This document shows positions 47,611-60,256 of a stretch of 64,000 nucleotides of DNA, piece after piece. This DNA comes from Citrus sinensis (lineage: Eukaryota > Streptophyta > Magnoliopsida > Sapindales > Rutaceae), in the NCBI RefSeq assembly GCF_022201045.2, contig NC_068559.1:27721501-27785500 (forward strand), in the 5' to 3' direction. Under the pieces are notes generated by a model. It ran no database searches. It saw only the letters and a list, made by a program, of their open reading frames with translations, and had not been told where the DNA came from. A program made the translations under genes and the position numbers. How positions within the stretch are numbered: the first letter of the stretch is position 1; the number at the start of each line of letters is the position of its first letter.

Positions 47611-50043
47611 GACAATGTTATTATTGGTTATGAATGCCTCCATAAGATTAGACTTAGTAAAGGTCGTAGGAATGGCTTGGTGGCTTTAAAGCTCGACATA
47701 AGCAAAGCTTATGATAGAGTTGAATGGAATTTTCTGGAACAAACCATGTCAAATTTGGGTTTCTCAGCCAAATGGATAAGCTTGATCATGAGCTGCATTA
47801 CCACGACTTGTTTCTCAGTTCTTATTAATGGGAATCCAGTGGGCTTGATAAAGCCGGAGAGGGGGCTTAGACAAGGATGCCCCCTTTCCCCATATCTCTT
47901 TATTTTGTGTGCAGAAGCTTTCTCAAACTTGCTGAACCAAGCTGAAAGGGAGCAGAAAATCAGAGGCCTGAAATTTGCTCAAGACATCACAATAACTCAT
48001 TTGCTCTTTGCTGATGATAGCTTAGTCTTCAGCAAAGCATCTGTAGCAGATTGCAAGTACTTAAAAGGGATTTTTGACTGCTATGCAAAGGCTTCGGGGC
48101 AGATTTTTAACTTCGAAAAATCCTCTATGTTCTTCAGTGGCAAGGCTTCAAGCGAGCAAATTTCAGCAATAAAAAGTATTTTTCAGCTGAAGGTGGTGCC
48201 CAAATATGAGAAGTATTTAGGCTTACCTCCCATGTTAGGCAGGAATAAGATGAGTTTTTTCAAGGAGGTTAAGCTCAAAGTGACCAGCAAGATCTCGAGT
48301 TGGCATCACAAGCTTTTTTCAGCTGGAGGAAAAGAAATACTTATCAAAGCAGTAGCTCAGGCAGTACCAGCTTACGCCATGAGTGTTTTCAAGCTTCCCA
48401 AAGGCTTATGTGAAGACATCCAAAAAGAAATTGCAAGATTCTGGTGGGGTACCAAGAAGGACAAGCATGGAATTCATTGGGCACGGTGGGACAGCATGAG
48501 CAAAGCAAAACGCAGAGGAGGGTTGGGGTTCAGGGACCTCCCTAGTTTCAACCAAGCTTTGGTGGCCAAGCAAGGATGGAGATTAGTTCGGTATCCCAAC
48601 TCTTTAATGGCAAGGGTAATGAAAGCTAGATACTACAAGAACTCTACATTCTGGAATGCAAAAGTAGGATCTAATCCCTCTTTCATTTGGAGAAGCATAT
48701 TGTGGGGAAGTCAAGTTATTAAAAAAGGGGTGAGATGGAGAATAGGAGATGGGAAGAAAGTTCTGGTATACAAAGACAAATGGATCCCAAGACCAGCCAC
48801 ATTCCAGCCAATCTCCCCAAAAACTCTTCCCCATGAGACTGTAGTGGCTGATTTAATCGATTCGGAAAACAAGTGGCGAGTAGACAGGCTGGAGCAACAC
48901 TTTATGAAAGAAGATATTGAAGCTATCCTCAAAATTCTGCTGCCCAGTGGGAAAGAAGAAGATGAGGTGTTATGGCATTTTGACAAAAAAGGGGAGTACT
49001 CGGTTAAAAGTGGGTACCAGCTTGCTCTTAATCAAAACTTTCCCAATGAGCCTGAAAGCTCAAACAGCAGCTCTAGGCTCTGGAAAATCCCCTGGATGCT
49101 TGATTTACCTGAGAAAGTTAAAATCTTTATGTGGAGAGCTCTGAAAAATATCCTGCCGACGGCTGAAAATCTCTGGAAGAGAAGAAGCTTGCAAGAACCG
49201 ATCTGTCAAAGGTGCAAACTGCAAGTAGAAACAGTAAGCCATGTTCTGATAGAGTGCAAAGCAGCAAGGAAGATTTGGGATTTAGCTCCGTTAATAGTTC
49301 AACCTTCAAAGGATCACAACCAAGATTTTTTCAGTGCTATCCAAGAGATGTGGTCCAGATCTTCAACAGCAGAAGCAGAACTGATGATAGTATACTGCTG
49401 GGTGATATGGTCAGCAAGAAATAAATTCATTTTCGAGGGAAAGAAATCTGACTCAAGATTTTTAGCAGCAAAAGCTGATTCAGTTTTAAAGGCCTACCAA
49501 AGAGTGAGCAAGCCAGGAAATGTTCATGGGGCTAAGGATAGAGGAATTGATCAGCAGAAATGGAAGCCCCCCTCCCAAAATGTTCTGAAGCTTAATGTAG
49601 ATGCAGCCGTGAGTACCAAAGCCCAGAAGGTAGGGCTGGGAGCAATTGTCAGAGATGCAGAGGGAAAGATTCTAGCTGTAGGAATCAAGCAAGCTCAGTT
49701 CAGGGAGAGAGTCAGCTTAGCAGAGGCAGAAGCTATCCATTGGGGGCTGCAGGTGGCTAATCAAATTTCTTCATCTAGCTTGATAGTAGAATCTGACTGT
49801 AAAGAAGTGGTAGAGCTTCTAAACAACACTAAGGGCAGTAGAACAGAAATTCACTGGATTTTGTCTGATGTTCGTAGGGAAAGTAAGGATTTCAAGCAAG
49901 TCCAATTTTCCTTTATCCCAAGAACCTGTAATACTTATGCCCATGCTTTAGCAAAGTTTGCCCTAAGGAATTCTTCCACTGATGTCTGGGTTGGCACATT
50001 TCCAGCTGAAGTGCAGAATGTAATGAATTGTGTTGTTTCCTAA
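47611..50043 (+). CDS. LINE ORF2 remnant: reverse transcriptase (partial), zinc finger, RNase H
   Basis: This frame reads as the C-terminal three quarters of a plant L1-type ORF2 protein. It opens with DNVIIGYECLHKIR and LKLDISKAYDRVEW, then RGLRQGCPLSPYLF and the catalytic FADDSLVF (about 135 residues in). A zf-RVT-type Cys/His region (CQRCKLQVETVSHVLIEC) follows. A plant-type RNase H ends it, with its acidic residues present (LNVDAA, AEAEAIHWGL, VESDCKEV) and NTYAHALAKFA. It is not a host gene and, lacking its 5' end, cannot mobilise itself. The same open frame extends left to 47494 only because flanking DNA happens to be open; those 39 codons should be left out. Confidence 0.93.
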   Translation, partial: DNVIIGYECLHKIRLSKGRRNGLVALKLDISKAYDRVEWNFLEQTMSNLGFSAKWISLIMSCITTTCFSVLINGNPVGLIKPERGLRQGCPLSPYLFILCAEAFSNLLNQAEREQKIRGLKFAQDITITHLLFADDSLVFSKASVADCKYLKGIFDCYAKASGQIFNFEKSSMFFSGKASSEQISAIKSIFQLKVVPKYEKYLGLPPMLGRNKMSFFKEVKLKVTSKISSWHHKLFSAGGKEILIKAVAQAVPAYAMSVFKLPKGLCEDIQKEIARFWWGTKKDKHGIHWARWDSMSKAKRRGGLGFRDLPSFNQALVAKQGWRLVRYPNSLMARVMKARYYKNSTFWNAKVGSNPSFIWRSILWGSQVIKKGVRWRIGDGKKVLVYKDKWIPRPATFQPISPKTLPHETVVADLIDSENKWRVDRLEQHFMKEDIEAILKILLPSGKEEDEVLWHFDKKGEYSVKSGYQLALNQNFPNEPESSNSSSRLWKIPWMLDLPEKVKIFMWRALKNILPTAENLWKRRSLQEPICQRCKLQVETVSHVLIECKAARKIWDLAPLIVQPSKDHNQDFFSAIQEMWSRSSTAEAELMIVYCWVIWSARNKFIFEGKKSDSRFLAAKADSVLKAYQRVSKPGNVHGAKDRGIDQQKWKPPSQNVLKLNVDAAVSTKAQKVGLGAIVRDAEGKILAVGIKQAQFRERVSLAEAEAIHWGLQVANQISSSSLIVESDCKEVVELLNNTKGSRTEIHWILSDVRRESKDFKQVQFSFIPRTCNTYAHALAKFALRNSSTDVWVGTFPAEVQNVMNCVVS

Positions 50044-50079
50044 TGAATGAAAGGTTTACTTTCTTTTCAAAAAAAAAAA
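47611..50079 (+). mobile_element. Young 5'-truncated L1-type LINE with target-site duplication
   Basis: AACCACGCCGTAATTGA is found at the left edge (47596-47612) and again directly after the A-tail (about 50078-50094), which marks the target-site duplication. The insert begins inside the reverse transcriptase, so the endonuclease and first RT motifs are missing through 5' truncation, the usual outcome of target-primed reverse transcription. It ends in an A-run at 50069-50079. The perfect duplication and 810 stop-free codons point to a recent insertion. It has no coding similarity to the LINE fragment at 8.6-9.7 kb beyond the family level. Confidence 0.92.
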
Positions 50080-50094
50080 CCACGCCGTAATTGA

Positions 50095-53000
50095 AATAAG
50101 AAACCCCACTGTAAGGGCGTTATGTATTATAAAGTCCACCGTCTTTAATGTATGTATATTTTTTTTATGTTCATTCAAACAGATTAAATTCATTAGTAGA
50201 AAGTAATAGGAATATTTATTTTTGAAACAATAGAGCCTCTATTGTTCATTTTTAACAATTTTTAGAGCGTTGGTTTCAATTTTCTTTTTTTTTTTTTCTT
50301 TTCCCTTCCTTCCTCACGTTTGTAATCGAGAGAGGACTCAACAATGTCAGTAGTCAGTACCGTAGAGCGAACATGAAACTCCGAACTTATAACGAGATGA
50401 AAGATAGTCTGAAAAGTGTATGACATATATATATATATATATATATAGCTACTGATAATAAAAATATCAAACACTTGGCGGGTATTACATTACAGATTCG
50501 AACTGGACATGTTGATCATGGCTAAGAACAATAAGTGCACTTGGAGAATTTCTGGCGAATGTTAGGTTGCTTTTGGTGCATGATGGTCTGTATTGTTGGC
50601 CTGTCAGCATCTAAAGTCAATCTATTTACATTATATTCATTAAACTTTTATTCTGTCGTAATAAATTGCATTTTATCATCTTTATTCTAGAAGGAAGGAG
50701 ATAGTGGGGGGTGGAAAAAAAAAAACATTCGTTAGCCCAAAAAGAAGAATGAAAGAAAATTTTAACAAATTTTCAACTGGGCACCGGATAAAAACGGGCA
50801 CACATGTCCAACAAAGTACACATATTTGATCAAAACGCGAGCTTATCCATCTAATCAGACCGACATTAAAAGCTTAAACAGCCACGATAATTAACTTTTT
50901 CGCCTCCCACTTTTCCCTCGTTATAAGTCTTGTCATTTGTTCTTTGGTTGTTTTAATTCTTTTCATTAGTTGATAAATTTTGACATTTTTTTATAGCTCG
51001 TGTAACTTTTGAAAATTTCAACAATCTTTTCGGTAGACAAAATAATAATAATAATAATAATGATGATAATAAATCTAATGCTATATAAAATGTCTCATTG
51101 TCAATCTTGTCATTAGCTTGCTGGCAAAATTGACAAGAAACAATTATTGAATAAACGTGTATTCAACCACCATGAATTTACCTACGGGCAGCTTGGCTTT
51201 TAAGCACTTGTTAACAGAAGCCCACCGCCGGCGGTGTATGCTGTATAAGCAGCGCAAAATTTCGACAAGCCTGCTGTTTTTAATTTTAAGCTTTGTATTA
51301 TTGTGGCGGTTTGCTAGCAATTACTCAGATTAATAAAAACAAAATCATTACCCTTTGGAAAAAAAATTGTAGCCATGAGCCTATGAGAGGGCTATATCCA
51401 TAGCTCCATGATTAGAGCAAGCTAAAACTTATCATTACGGAGCAAACGCATTAAAGCTCAGTTAGTTTTTGTGTGGCATCTCTGGAGGTACCATTAAGAA
51501 CTCTGTGTATTTAGCAACGAAGCTCCTGATAAATTTAAAATACGGACAGAGCTTAAAAATAAGAGAGATAAAGATTCTAATGTAATTTTTTTTTTTTTCA
51601 ATTATGGGAGTTTGCTTTCTTATTACTTTGTACATCGGTCTGAATGATTCTTAAATGTGAACCTCTACACCTAAACACAACCCAATATATATTAAGTTTA
51701 AATGAGAATGTTTCCATAAAAATTTTGTGCGGATACAATTTTTAAGAAGATGATCTAGTGATCACTAATGTACACTATATGCTTGACAACTAAACATTTG
51801 ATAGAATTTGGTGACTTTTGTTAATAGTATTGAAGCAGTGTATTAATTAGACATCACTACGTCATATTATCACTTACCATAAATTAAGCACCACTCTCCA
51901 CTAAACTGTAATTAACACGTATATACATATATAATAAGATTCTAATAAGGATTTTTGGCTATATTAAAATTAAGTTTTTTTTTTATCGACTTTAATAGAT
52001 CAAGTAACCTTGAGTTTCAAAATATTAAAACTCATCTGTCGGCTAGGCTGGTGGTTGCCGAAACGAAAAAAATTCAGTGAACTCATTTTTAGGAGTTAGA
52101 CAATAAAATTCTGAAATTCGAATGGCCCTTTTACAATTTAGGCATTCGTCGCTGAATTTTTTTTTTTTTAAATAATGATTTTTATGGTGCCGTAATGTAA
52201 TAAGACCATACAAAAAATGGACCCCACATTAGATAACAACCAAACTAGTCTTGTACGTCTACGATTGCTCCACGCGTTAGAAAACGCTTTTTAAAATTAA
52301 CGAATTTCTGTTGACAAAATGCTGAGATTGAACATCAGAACATGCGTCATTCTCCAAGCACTAGCCATCCATCTGTGGAATAATAATGCAAAATGCATCG
52401 CAATTAATCATGCATATGGGAATTGAACCAATTCCAAGTCGGCGTCGCACACCTAAAAGATTCTCTCTCATTTTTTTTGCCCTTTTAACAAGTGAACGGG
52501 TGAATATTTTGACTCATGAGGTTAAGATCGGAATCCCCTCGGTACATAATTTTACAACTTTTCAACGACAGGAGATTTATTCTTCTTGAAAAAAAAGAAG
52601 AAGCGTAAATCTGATATTTATTACATTGGAAAATGTTGCTGCCATGTTCATTTAATACACGCTTGGATTGTACAAACATTGTATGAATTAAGATCTCCAA
52701 TCCTTATCTGATCCGAGGCTATCAATAAAACCTATAATGCAATATCATTTTGTCAAACATAGCGATTAAAAAAATGTTTAAAAATGATTTTAAGACTTTT
52801 TTTTTTATCTAATATATAATTTGTATCCTTCCCATTGTTAAATCACTGACAATAATCCCTCAGTGTACTTGTTCTTTGTATTTCGAAAACAACTTTCGTC
52901 TATCACAATCAAATATTGTAAAAGCGAGTTTTTGAACTCTCTATTAGATATCTTACAAACTTTAAAATTTTCAATTATTTATTTTAACAAATATGATAGA

Positions 53001-55982
53001 ATGAGCACAAATTTAATTAATTACTTACTCGTCTTATGATTGTCACCTCCTTATCTCATAACTAATTAAATTAAAGAGGAATTATCGTATATGTGGTGTG
53101 AGAGCGAAGGTCTTCTTTCCTTGTAAATCCACTCTCCTTTATTAAAATATGTGTTTAAGTTGAGTTTTGTATGAACTACGTTAAAGTAGATTATGATAAA
53201 TTTTTCATACAACTCAAACTTTAGAATTTACTATGGAGCCACTCCACTCAACGATTTGAGCCCCTACAATTAAATTCCTCCCCAATCATGAATAATAATT
53301 AAATGAAGGCAGTCTTTTTTATTTTTAAATGAGAGTAGAGTAGACGTCAAGAGAATGCGAGTGAAGTAGACGTCTCTCGAATAATGAAAAAAATTTTATA
53401 AATATATCAATAATAGTCTCATATAATATGAATTGTAATTTAAGTATTAATTTATATAATTAAAAATAATAATAATAAAAAATAAATACTAATTAATTTT
53501 TTCAATTCCAATATATTGATAATATAAAAGTCATCTGTAAGTATTGAGAGCACATAGCATAAATGTTTTTTGAAATTGATAGGTGATGATACGGGGGCAT
53601 AGGAATTTGAATATGAGAGACCTATCTGTGTCCGAGTCACATCATTAATAGGAGTAAAAGCATCTAATATTTGGCTTTTCGGAAGTCATGGGCCAATGAA
53701 CAGAGTAGGAATGAAACTCATGGCACGCAAGCTAATCTTGAAAATCAAAGATGCTTTTTCAGTAATCCATTTTTGCTCTCAAATCTATTAGTAGACCAGA
53801 GTCATTGTCAATGAATATAAGTTGAGTAACAGTAGCTTTTTTTTTTTTTTTTTTTTTTACTAATCAAAGTCGGTTGCTTTGGTTAGGCGAAATTCACGGA
53901 TTTGTTGTTCCCCTCTTTATTATTTATGAAGACGACATAAAGCTGCATATCATCATCTACCAAGCTGTTAAGAGAGAAGTTTGTATCTGTGCGTATTTAT
54001 ATCAAATTAATCAAGAAAAATAGTTTTGAGATTGAAGGTGACGTTTGCCTAACAATGTTTTTTACACATAACATTATTGTATTTCTTTCTTGTGGAAATA
54101 GGAGAGGGGGAAGGCAATTCCACAAGGGATACGTCTCCTTTGATGACCCTTTCCACTTGGCTTTTTGTGCCTTATTTATTGACTTAGCTGCTCCAATCAG
54201 AGTGATCATTCCTTCTTGTTTTTCTCTTTTTAATACACATCAAAAACTTTGTATCCAACAACTTTATGTTTAAGATATGTACATACTTCTTTTCTGTATG
54301 TACGCATTTATATAAACAAAATAAACAAACCAATACGCATACACATTGATATACTATGCGTGTTTGATTTGTCAATATCTTCTCATTGATAAGACCATTA
54401 AATTTTGACTAACAAAGTGTGTGTATGACAGCCAAACAAACTCTGGCTAATTAAGTAATTGACACATTGGATAATATATGCACCTTAACAAATATACGAG
54501 AATTTCACTCACATACATACAATAGACAATTAGTTTCATTGATGCAAAACATGAGTTTTTTTTTTAAAAAAAATTTTAAAGGACCCAAAATTATTTGTTA
54601 TATTATTATAAGCAATTGTCGAAAATAATAATGTATGGTAATAATAATAATAATGGAAAATTGACGCGGATGCGTTGGTTCAAACTTCAAACCCACTTCA
54701 TGTTCATGGGCCCTTGCCACGTAAACCACAAAACTAAAATGCAATCTGTGTCAAGTAAACAACCATACATGCCACATGGGTAGCCCCGCTCACTCTTGTA
54801 TTTCGCTCTCTTGCACATAAAAAATCAAGCGGTGTTAAGATAACAACCACCAATAATCCCATCATTTACACTTTACTTTAAAAGTTAAAAAGCAAAACCA
54901 ATTACCGCACAACTCAGATATACAAAAACACACGCACATTTCATTCGTTATCTTCACTGCACGTGCATCCTTTTACATACCAAACACACCCCGTTTCGTT
55001 AGTTAAAAATTTAATGTACGTTCTTTTAAATCTGCAACCCTTGTGAATCAAATTTAAAATAAAAGCAATACGGTAATTACTTAGAGTTTGATTGGGATTG
55101 AGGTTCTACATTTGTTGTGAAAAAAAAATTATAATTATAAAATAAAAGTTAATAGTATATGGTAAATATAATTTTTTAATAATAATTTTGATAAAAATAT
55201 TAAAAATATAATATATTTTTCATTATACAAGTGAAAAATTATATTAAAATATCTTTTAAATTACAGTATTTAGTGGTTGCCAAATATTTTAATATTATAC
55301 ATTTTAAATTACAACTGTCCAACCTTAATCTCAAACACACTCTTATACCCAAATACGGCGAGATTACAAGTCAAATAGAGGGTGAGCGAAGGCGTTTTCC
55401 GTTACTTTTGTATGAATCTTTTGCTAAATCAGAATGTGCGTGCGTTTTGTGAGGTCGTAATTAGCAATTAACAACTTTCTCACCGTCCAATAATGCTTCA
55501 CATGACCACACGTCTTTACACAAGTGAGGGACACGTGTCCGGACGGCACTGGCGGAGAGGCCGCCTCGGTTGATGAGGGGGATGGGATTATTATAAGTGG
55601 TTAGTGCACGCCAGAATCTTTTTTGTATAGTGGGAGTTGCTTGCTTGGTTTTGAAGTTTGTTTTATTTATTAATAAATACATATAAATATACTGTGTTTG
55701 TGTATGTTTACATATTTTTATGTGTTCAATTATGATTTATTATTTCCTTTTTAAGTCGATAAAGATGATGTTTGCACGTGGCCATGTTTTATGTTTTCTC
55801 ATTTTTCAGATCAACCTTTAAACTATTTTCAAAAGCCCCTTTTTTTTCTTCTTCCGAACCCTCCTTAAAAGGCAATTTTCCAACTTCCCCTAGATATATT
55901 TACTCATTAATTTTGTGTTCTAAAACCCGTAGAGTTTTTTTAATTATTCACAAATAGAACCTCACAAATACATGAATACGAT
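50095..55982. other. Long AT-rich intergenic region, no gene supported
   Basis: About 5.9 kb. Visible items are an (AT)n tract at 50426-50448, an (AAT)n run near 51040-51062, a poly-T at 53837-53858, and G-boxes near 54960, 55529 and 55777. No ORF shows a recognisable protein. The local composition gives no sign of a transposon with clear ends. Confidence 0.55.
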
Positions 55983-56110
55983 TTTTTAAAAAACAAAAAA
56001 TATGAATGAAAAATAACAAAATAATAAAATTTAATCAGGTGATAATTATTCATTGAATGACTATTAGTATAAACTAATAAAATCACTAGGGGCAATTTAA
56101 CTTATAAAAT
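55983..56110 (+). repeat. 128-bp direct repeat, left copy
   Basis: It starts TTTTTAAAAAACAAAAAATA and ends CAATTTAACTTATAAAAT. By eye it is identical to 56757-56884. The two copies directly bracket the palindromic element between them. Confidence 0.88.
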
Positions 56111-56756
56111 TGTCATTTAACTCGTTTAGTCCCTATATTTTGAAGTTAGTGCCCGTTTAGTCCCTATATTTTTAAAAATACCTCAAACCATCCCTATCAT
56201 TAAATTATTGACACTTTTGCCATTATCTTTTGTTCATTTTAACTTATTTTTATAATATTGCCCTATTATAATAATTTTTTAGACATTATTAAAAAGAAAA
56301 AAATAACCTTATTATAATAATTTTTTTAGACATTATTAAAAAGAAAAAAATAAATTACCAGTTTAATACCAAAAATAAAATAAAATAAAATAATATATAT
56401 TAATTTTTGTGAAACATACTCTTGAGTTAAAATATTAATTTTTCTAAAAAAATTGATAATGTAATTTTTTACCATATTAATTTTTTAGACATACGTGAGC
56501 TTCCACAAAAATTAATATATACCTTTTTTGTTTTTATTTTATTTTTGAGTTTAATTTGATAATTTAATTTTTTATTAATATCCAAAAAAGAAACATTATT
56601 GTAAAAATGTAATATTGTAAAAGCAAGTTAAAAATAAAAAAAATAATGGCATAAGTGTTAATATTTAGTAGCAGGGACGTTTTGAGGTGTTTTTAAAAAT
56701 ACAGGGACTAAATAGACACTACCCTCATAATATAGGGACTAAACAAGCTTTTACCC
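56111..56756. mobile_element. MITE with long terminal inverted repeats, about 646 bp
   Basis: The left part (GTTTAGTCCCTATATTTTG, then GTTTAGTCCCTATATTTTTA, AATACCTCAAACCATCCCT, CACTTTTGCCATTAT) is mirrored by the reverse complement of the right part (GTTTAGTCCCTATATTATG, ATTTAGTCCCTGTATTTTTA, AACACCTCAAAACGTCCCT, CACTTATGCCATTAT). The arms run about 110 bases at roughly 85 percent identity by eye. The interior is AT-only in character and includes a 47-bp tandem duplication near 56264-56350. No ORF is present. The superfamily is undecided. Confidence 0.75.
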
Positions 56757-56884
56757 TTTTTAAAAAACAAAAAATATGAATGAAAAATAACAAAATAATA
56801 AAATTTAATCAGGTGATAATTATTCATTGAATGACTATTAGTATAAACTAATAAAATCACTAGGGGCAATTTAACTTATAAAAT
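56757..56884 (+). repeat. 128-bp direct repeat, right copy
   Basis: Identical by eye to 55983-56110. Its last 20 bases (CAATTTAACTTATAAAATAT) recur again at about 56896, so the host sequence here already had some internal repetition. Confidence 0.88.
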
Positions 56885-59685
56885 ATCTTGATGTGCAATT
56901 TAACTTATAAAATATTTGGAGGCATATTAACATCAATGATAAGAATTTGCACACGGTTTTAAACTATAATTAGAAAGTAAAAATATTAGTAATTCAAGTT
57001 ACAAAGAAACTCATTAGACATGTTTATAGTTTCTCAACTTTTATAACATGTCTCATATATTTCTAAATAAAATATGTATGGGTGAAATTGCATATACACA
57101 CAATAAAATTATATAGCCCGCTACAACATACATTCAAATGATAGTTAAGTTGATTGGTCTTTTATAGAGAATAAAAAGGTCAATAATCTAAATTCAAGAT
57201 GATATATTTATTTTAAAAGTGGAAAAGAGTAAGGTACAATGTAACGATTGAACAAAATAATAAATAAATATACCATTCTTACCTTTTTAAATACAAAGTA
57301 TAACCCTTTAAATTGTAGCAATCTAAGTTTAGAATGAATTGAAGAACCAACAACTTGTTAGTAAGTTGAACAACAAAAAATACAATATCAATGAGGAAAA
57401 AAGTATAAATAAGAAAAATATAAGGGGCACGATTGCAAAAGTCAACATTAGTCTAATTACTGAGAACATGAAACGAGAACAAACACCCAATTCAAAGACA
57501 GTCCACTCAAATTACTCATCACTTCGTAAATCCCAAAACTTTACCAAGATATAATCACCTAATAGGAAAATGATTACCCACTTGGCTTGCACACATGAAT
57601 AAATCAAGACCATTGATTCATTTCTTCTGTCCACAAAACCATCCAAAAATATCATTAGTATTTAATTCACACCCATCCACTATCGAATTAATGCTAACAA
57701 TTAAAAGCAAAATATATAATTAACAAGCATATGAATCATCGTCATCATTATCATCTTGTATTAAATTATCAATTTAATGGAAGCAAAAGCCGGCACAGAT
57801 GGACATTCTCCCATGTGTACTGCTCTTTTTATTTGTGGGCTTAATCGATATTATAGCCAAGTGTAGAGGCGGCCGTAAACAAAATAATAAACAAATACCG
57901 GGAAAAAAAAAAAACGAAAGTAAGGGGGTGTTTTTTTTTTTTTAAAAAAATATTGACACGCTCCTCCAGTAAGAGCTGCCCACGTTCTCCGACACGTGGC
58001 ACGCTTACCTAGAGCGATGTCTTTGCAAACGTTTGTACACGTGTGCGTGCGTGTCGTTGTTCAGATTGAACATCGAAGTTTTCTTTCGATCACGTGCGCC
58101 GCACGAGCCACTCATTGGTTCCTTTGGTCTCCTCGACGACGCCGTCAAGTCATACACGCAAATCAGAACACCATGATCTAAAACAGTTTGTTACCTTTGC
58201 GACATCTCAAAACTACCAGTAAAAATACGTTCTAAAAAGTGGAATAACGCGTCCCGGATTTGAACGTGGTTAATCCGCCTGTCTATTCAGAGCACCGGAA
58301 TATCACGTTTCTTAAAATGTCTAAATATATTTTAAAGAAATATACCTTGTTAGAAACGATCAATTTCGACGGTCAATATATCAGGATAAGAATGGTTGCA
58401 ATTTGGACCGTATGATGTGAATTTGGGAGAGACGTAAAGAGAGAAAAGTCGGTGGGACCACTACCAGCTCGACGGTTTGGAATCACGTCCGCCGAGGGGC
58501 TGACCCGCACACAAACAAACTATTACAACTAAATTTTGCTTTCTTTTTCTCTTATAAGATTTTAAATAATTATTTATTTTATTCAATTATCTTTAGTTGT
58601 TTGGTAATTGGTGTGGGATCCGATTGAACGAAGATAGTGGTCACTTTCATTATCGGATTCTTTTGACATACACAATCCAATAAAAAAAAAAAATGCTATT
58701 AATCGGTCACTAAATCTTGCAAGAGATAAATTAAATAAATCCAAACGTGATTTTTATATTTGACCCCGTCATTTTTTTCTTTTTTCCTTGCTCTGTCCAG
58801 TTGGGCCGTTCTTAAAAACGCGGCGTCGTCACGTCAAAAAAAAAAAAAAAATGTTGCTGCCCCTACGAAATGTCGTTTTGTTACAATGTGATAAGGGTCG
58901 TCTTATCACATAATCACGTTCGAAATCAAGGTCAATGATTATGATTATCAGATATGACCACGCTAATTTGTAACTTTCAATTTTTGATATATATATTTTT
59001 TTAAAATAGAGAAAGTAAAGGGAGGTGGGCGGGACGTTATGATTATATTCAAGGTGATAGGCAAGAAAGTTATGAGGAGACCCCATTGAAGCCTATATAT
59101 TATAGTATGCATAATTAAAAGTTGGAATGATTAGTGAGAATCTGGGCACAGTGAAAGGTTTATTAAATTTGCGCTGTTGATTGACAATTCTAACAGTCCC
59201 GTTATCTTTTTCAGCTCAACGACAGACAATTGTGAGTATGCCAAACGCAGAGCCAATTGTGCCAGCCAATGTTTGGTTATTTCTTTTCATTTGTAAAAGA
59301 ATTTTATAATTTGTGGTTGTAGTCCAAGATAAATTTCATTACAAATCAAGGGGAACCTGGTAGACTTAAATTTATCAGTTATTGACCGGTCAAAAAATAA
59401 CTACATGTCTGGTAATTATAATTATCATCATAATTATTGCTTTGATAAGAGCTAATTATCAATCGACTTGACAAGTCGAGGTTTGGATAATCAGAATAAA
59501 AGCCAACTAGATTCAATTACATCCCCCTTCCCGCGACGTGCAGGAGTGAAAACCCCGTCACCAGTACGACAAATTGACTAGACGATACGCTAAATTGCAC
59601 CATCTCAAACCAAAATTTCCTACAAAAGAGAAGACGTGGCGGTAACGGAGTGCTCCCTCCTCCCGCTGGCCTCTGTAGAACGAAC

Positions 59686-59722
<37 letters not shown>

Positions 59723-60020
59723 ATTCCCATTTGCCGTCCAGACAGTCAACACGTGTCTGAACCGGCAGTAACCAGTTCCTGGTTTCCAAAACGGCAAAAA
59801 ACGACCTTCTTTGTTTTCCTGTGGGACCCGCCGCCACCACCCGTAAAATTAAATTTATTTAAAAGATCCAAACAAAACAAAATACACACACATTACCATA
59901 TCTATCCGTCTACACATTAATAATATATATATATATATAAAATAATATTTGTATTTTTTTTTTCATAAAATGAAATAAAAGAATAAATAGAATTTAAAAA
60001 TAAAGGTTTAAGAGAAGTAA
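56885..60020. other. Intergenic leading to the F-box/kelch promoter
   Basis: About 3.1 kb. The first kilobase is very AT-rich. From 57960 on the sequence becomes mixed, with G-boxes and GC-rich patches (58080-58150, 58490-58520, 59520-59850). A (GA)n tract lies at 59690-59718. No coding region was recognised. Confidence 0.5.
57993..58096. promoter_or_regulatory. Cluster of three CACGTG G-boxes
   Basis: CACGTG occurs at 57993-57998, 58038-58043 and 58091-58096, within 104 bases, in a local GC-rich island. Such clusters bind bZIP and bHLH factors. The nearest gene start is the F-box/kelch gene about 2.9 kb downstream, so target and role are open. Confidence 0.4.
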
Positions 60021-60256
60021 AGGGGGGGCCAGTAAAGATTTTGCTCTTGAAAGCCAAAAAAATAAAAATAAAAATAAACCAGCAAAGAAGCTGCGCTCTG
60101 ATTTGCAGAGAGAATCCACAGAGAGAACGCGAAGAACAAAAACAGTTAATATTTGTTGCATGAATGAATGAATAAAACGAGAGAGAGAGAGAGTTAAAAT
60201 TTTAAAATTCCAATCAAGTCCTCATTTAGTTCTTATCCAATCCAAATCCAATACTC

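Noticed and set aside
58240..58325. Possible tRNA or SINE head on the minus strand (GTTCAAATCCGGGAC)
   Set aside because: The B-box-like sequence is present, but no A box at the right distance, no acceptor stem and no target duplication were found.
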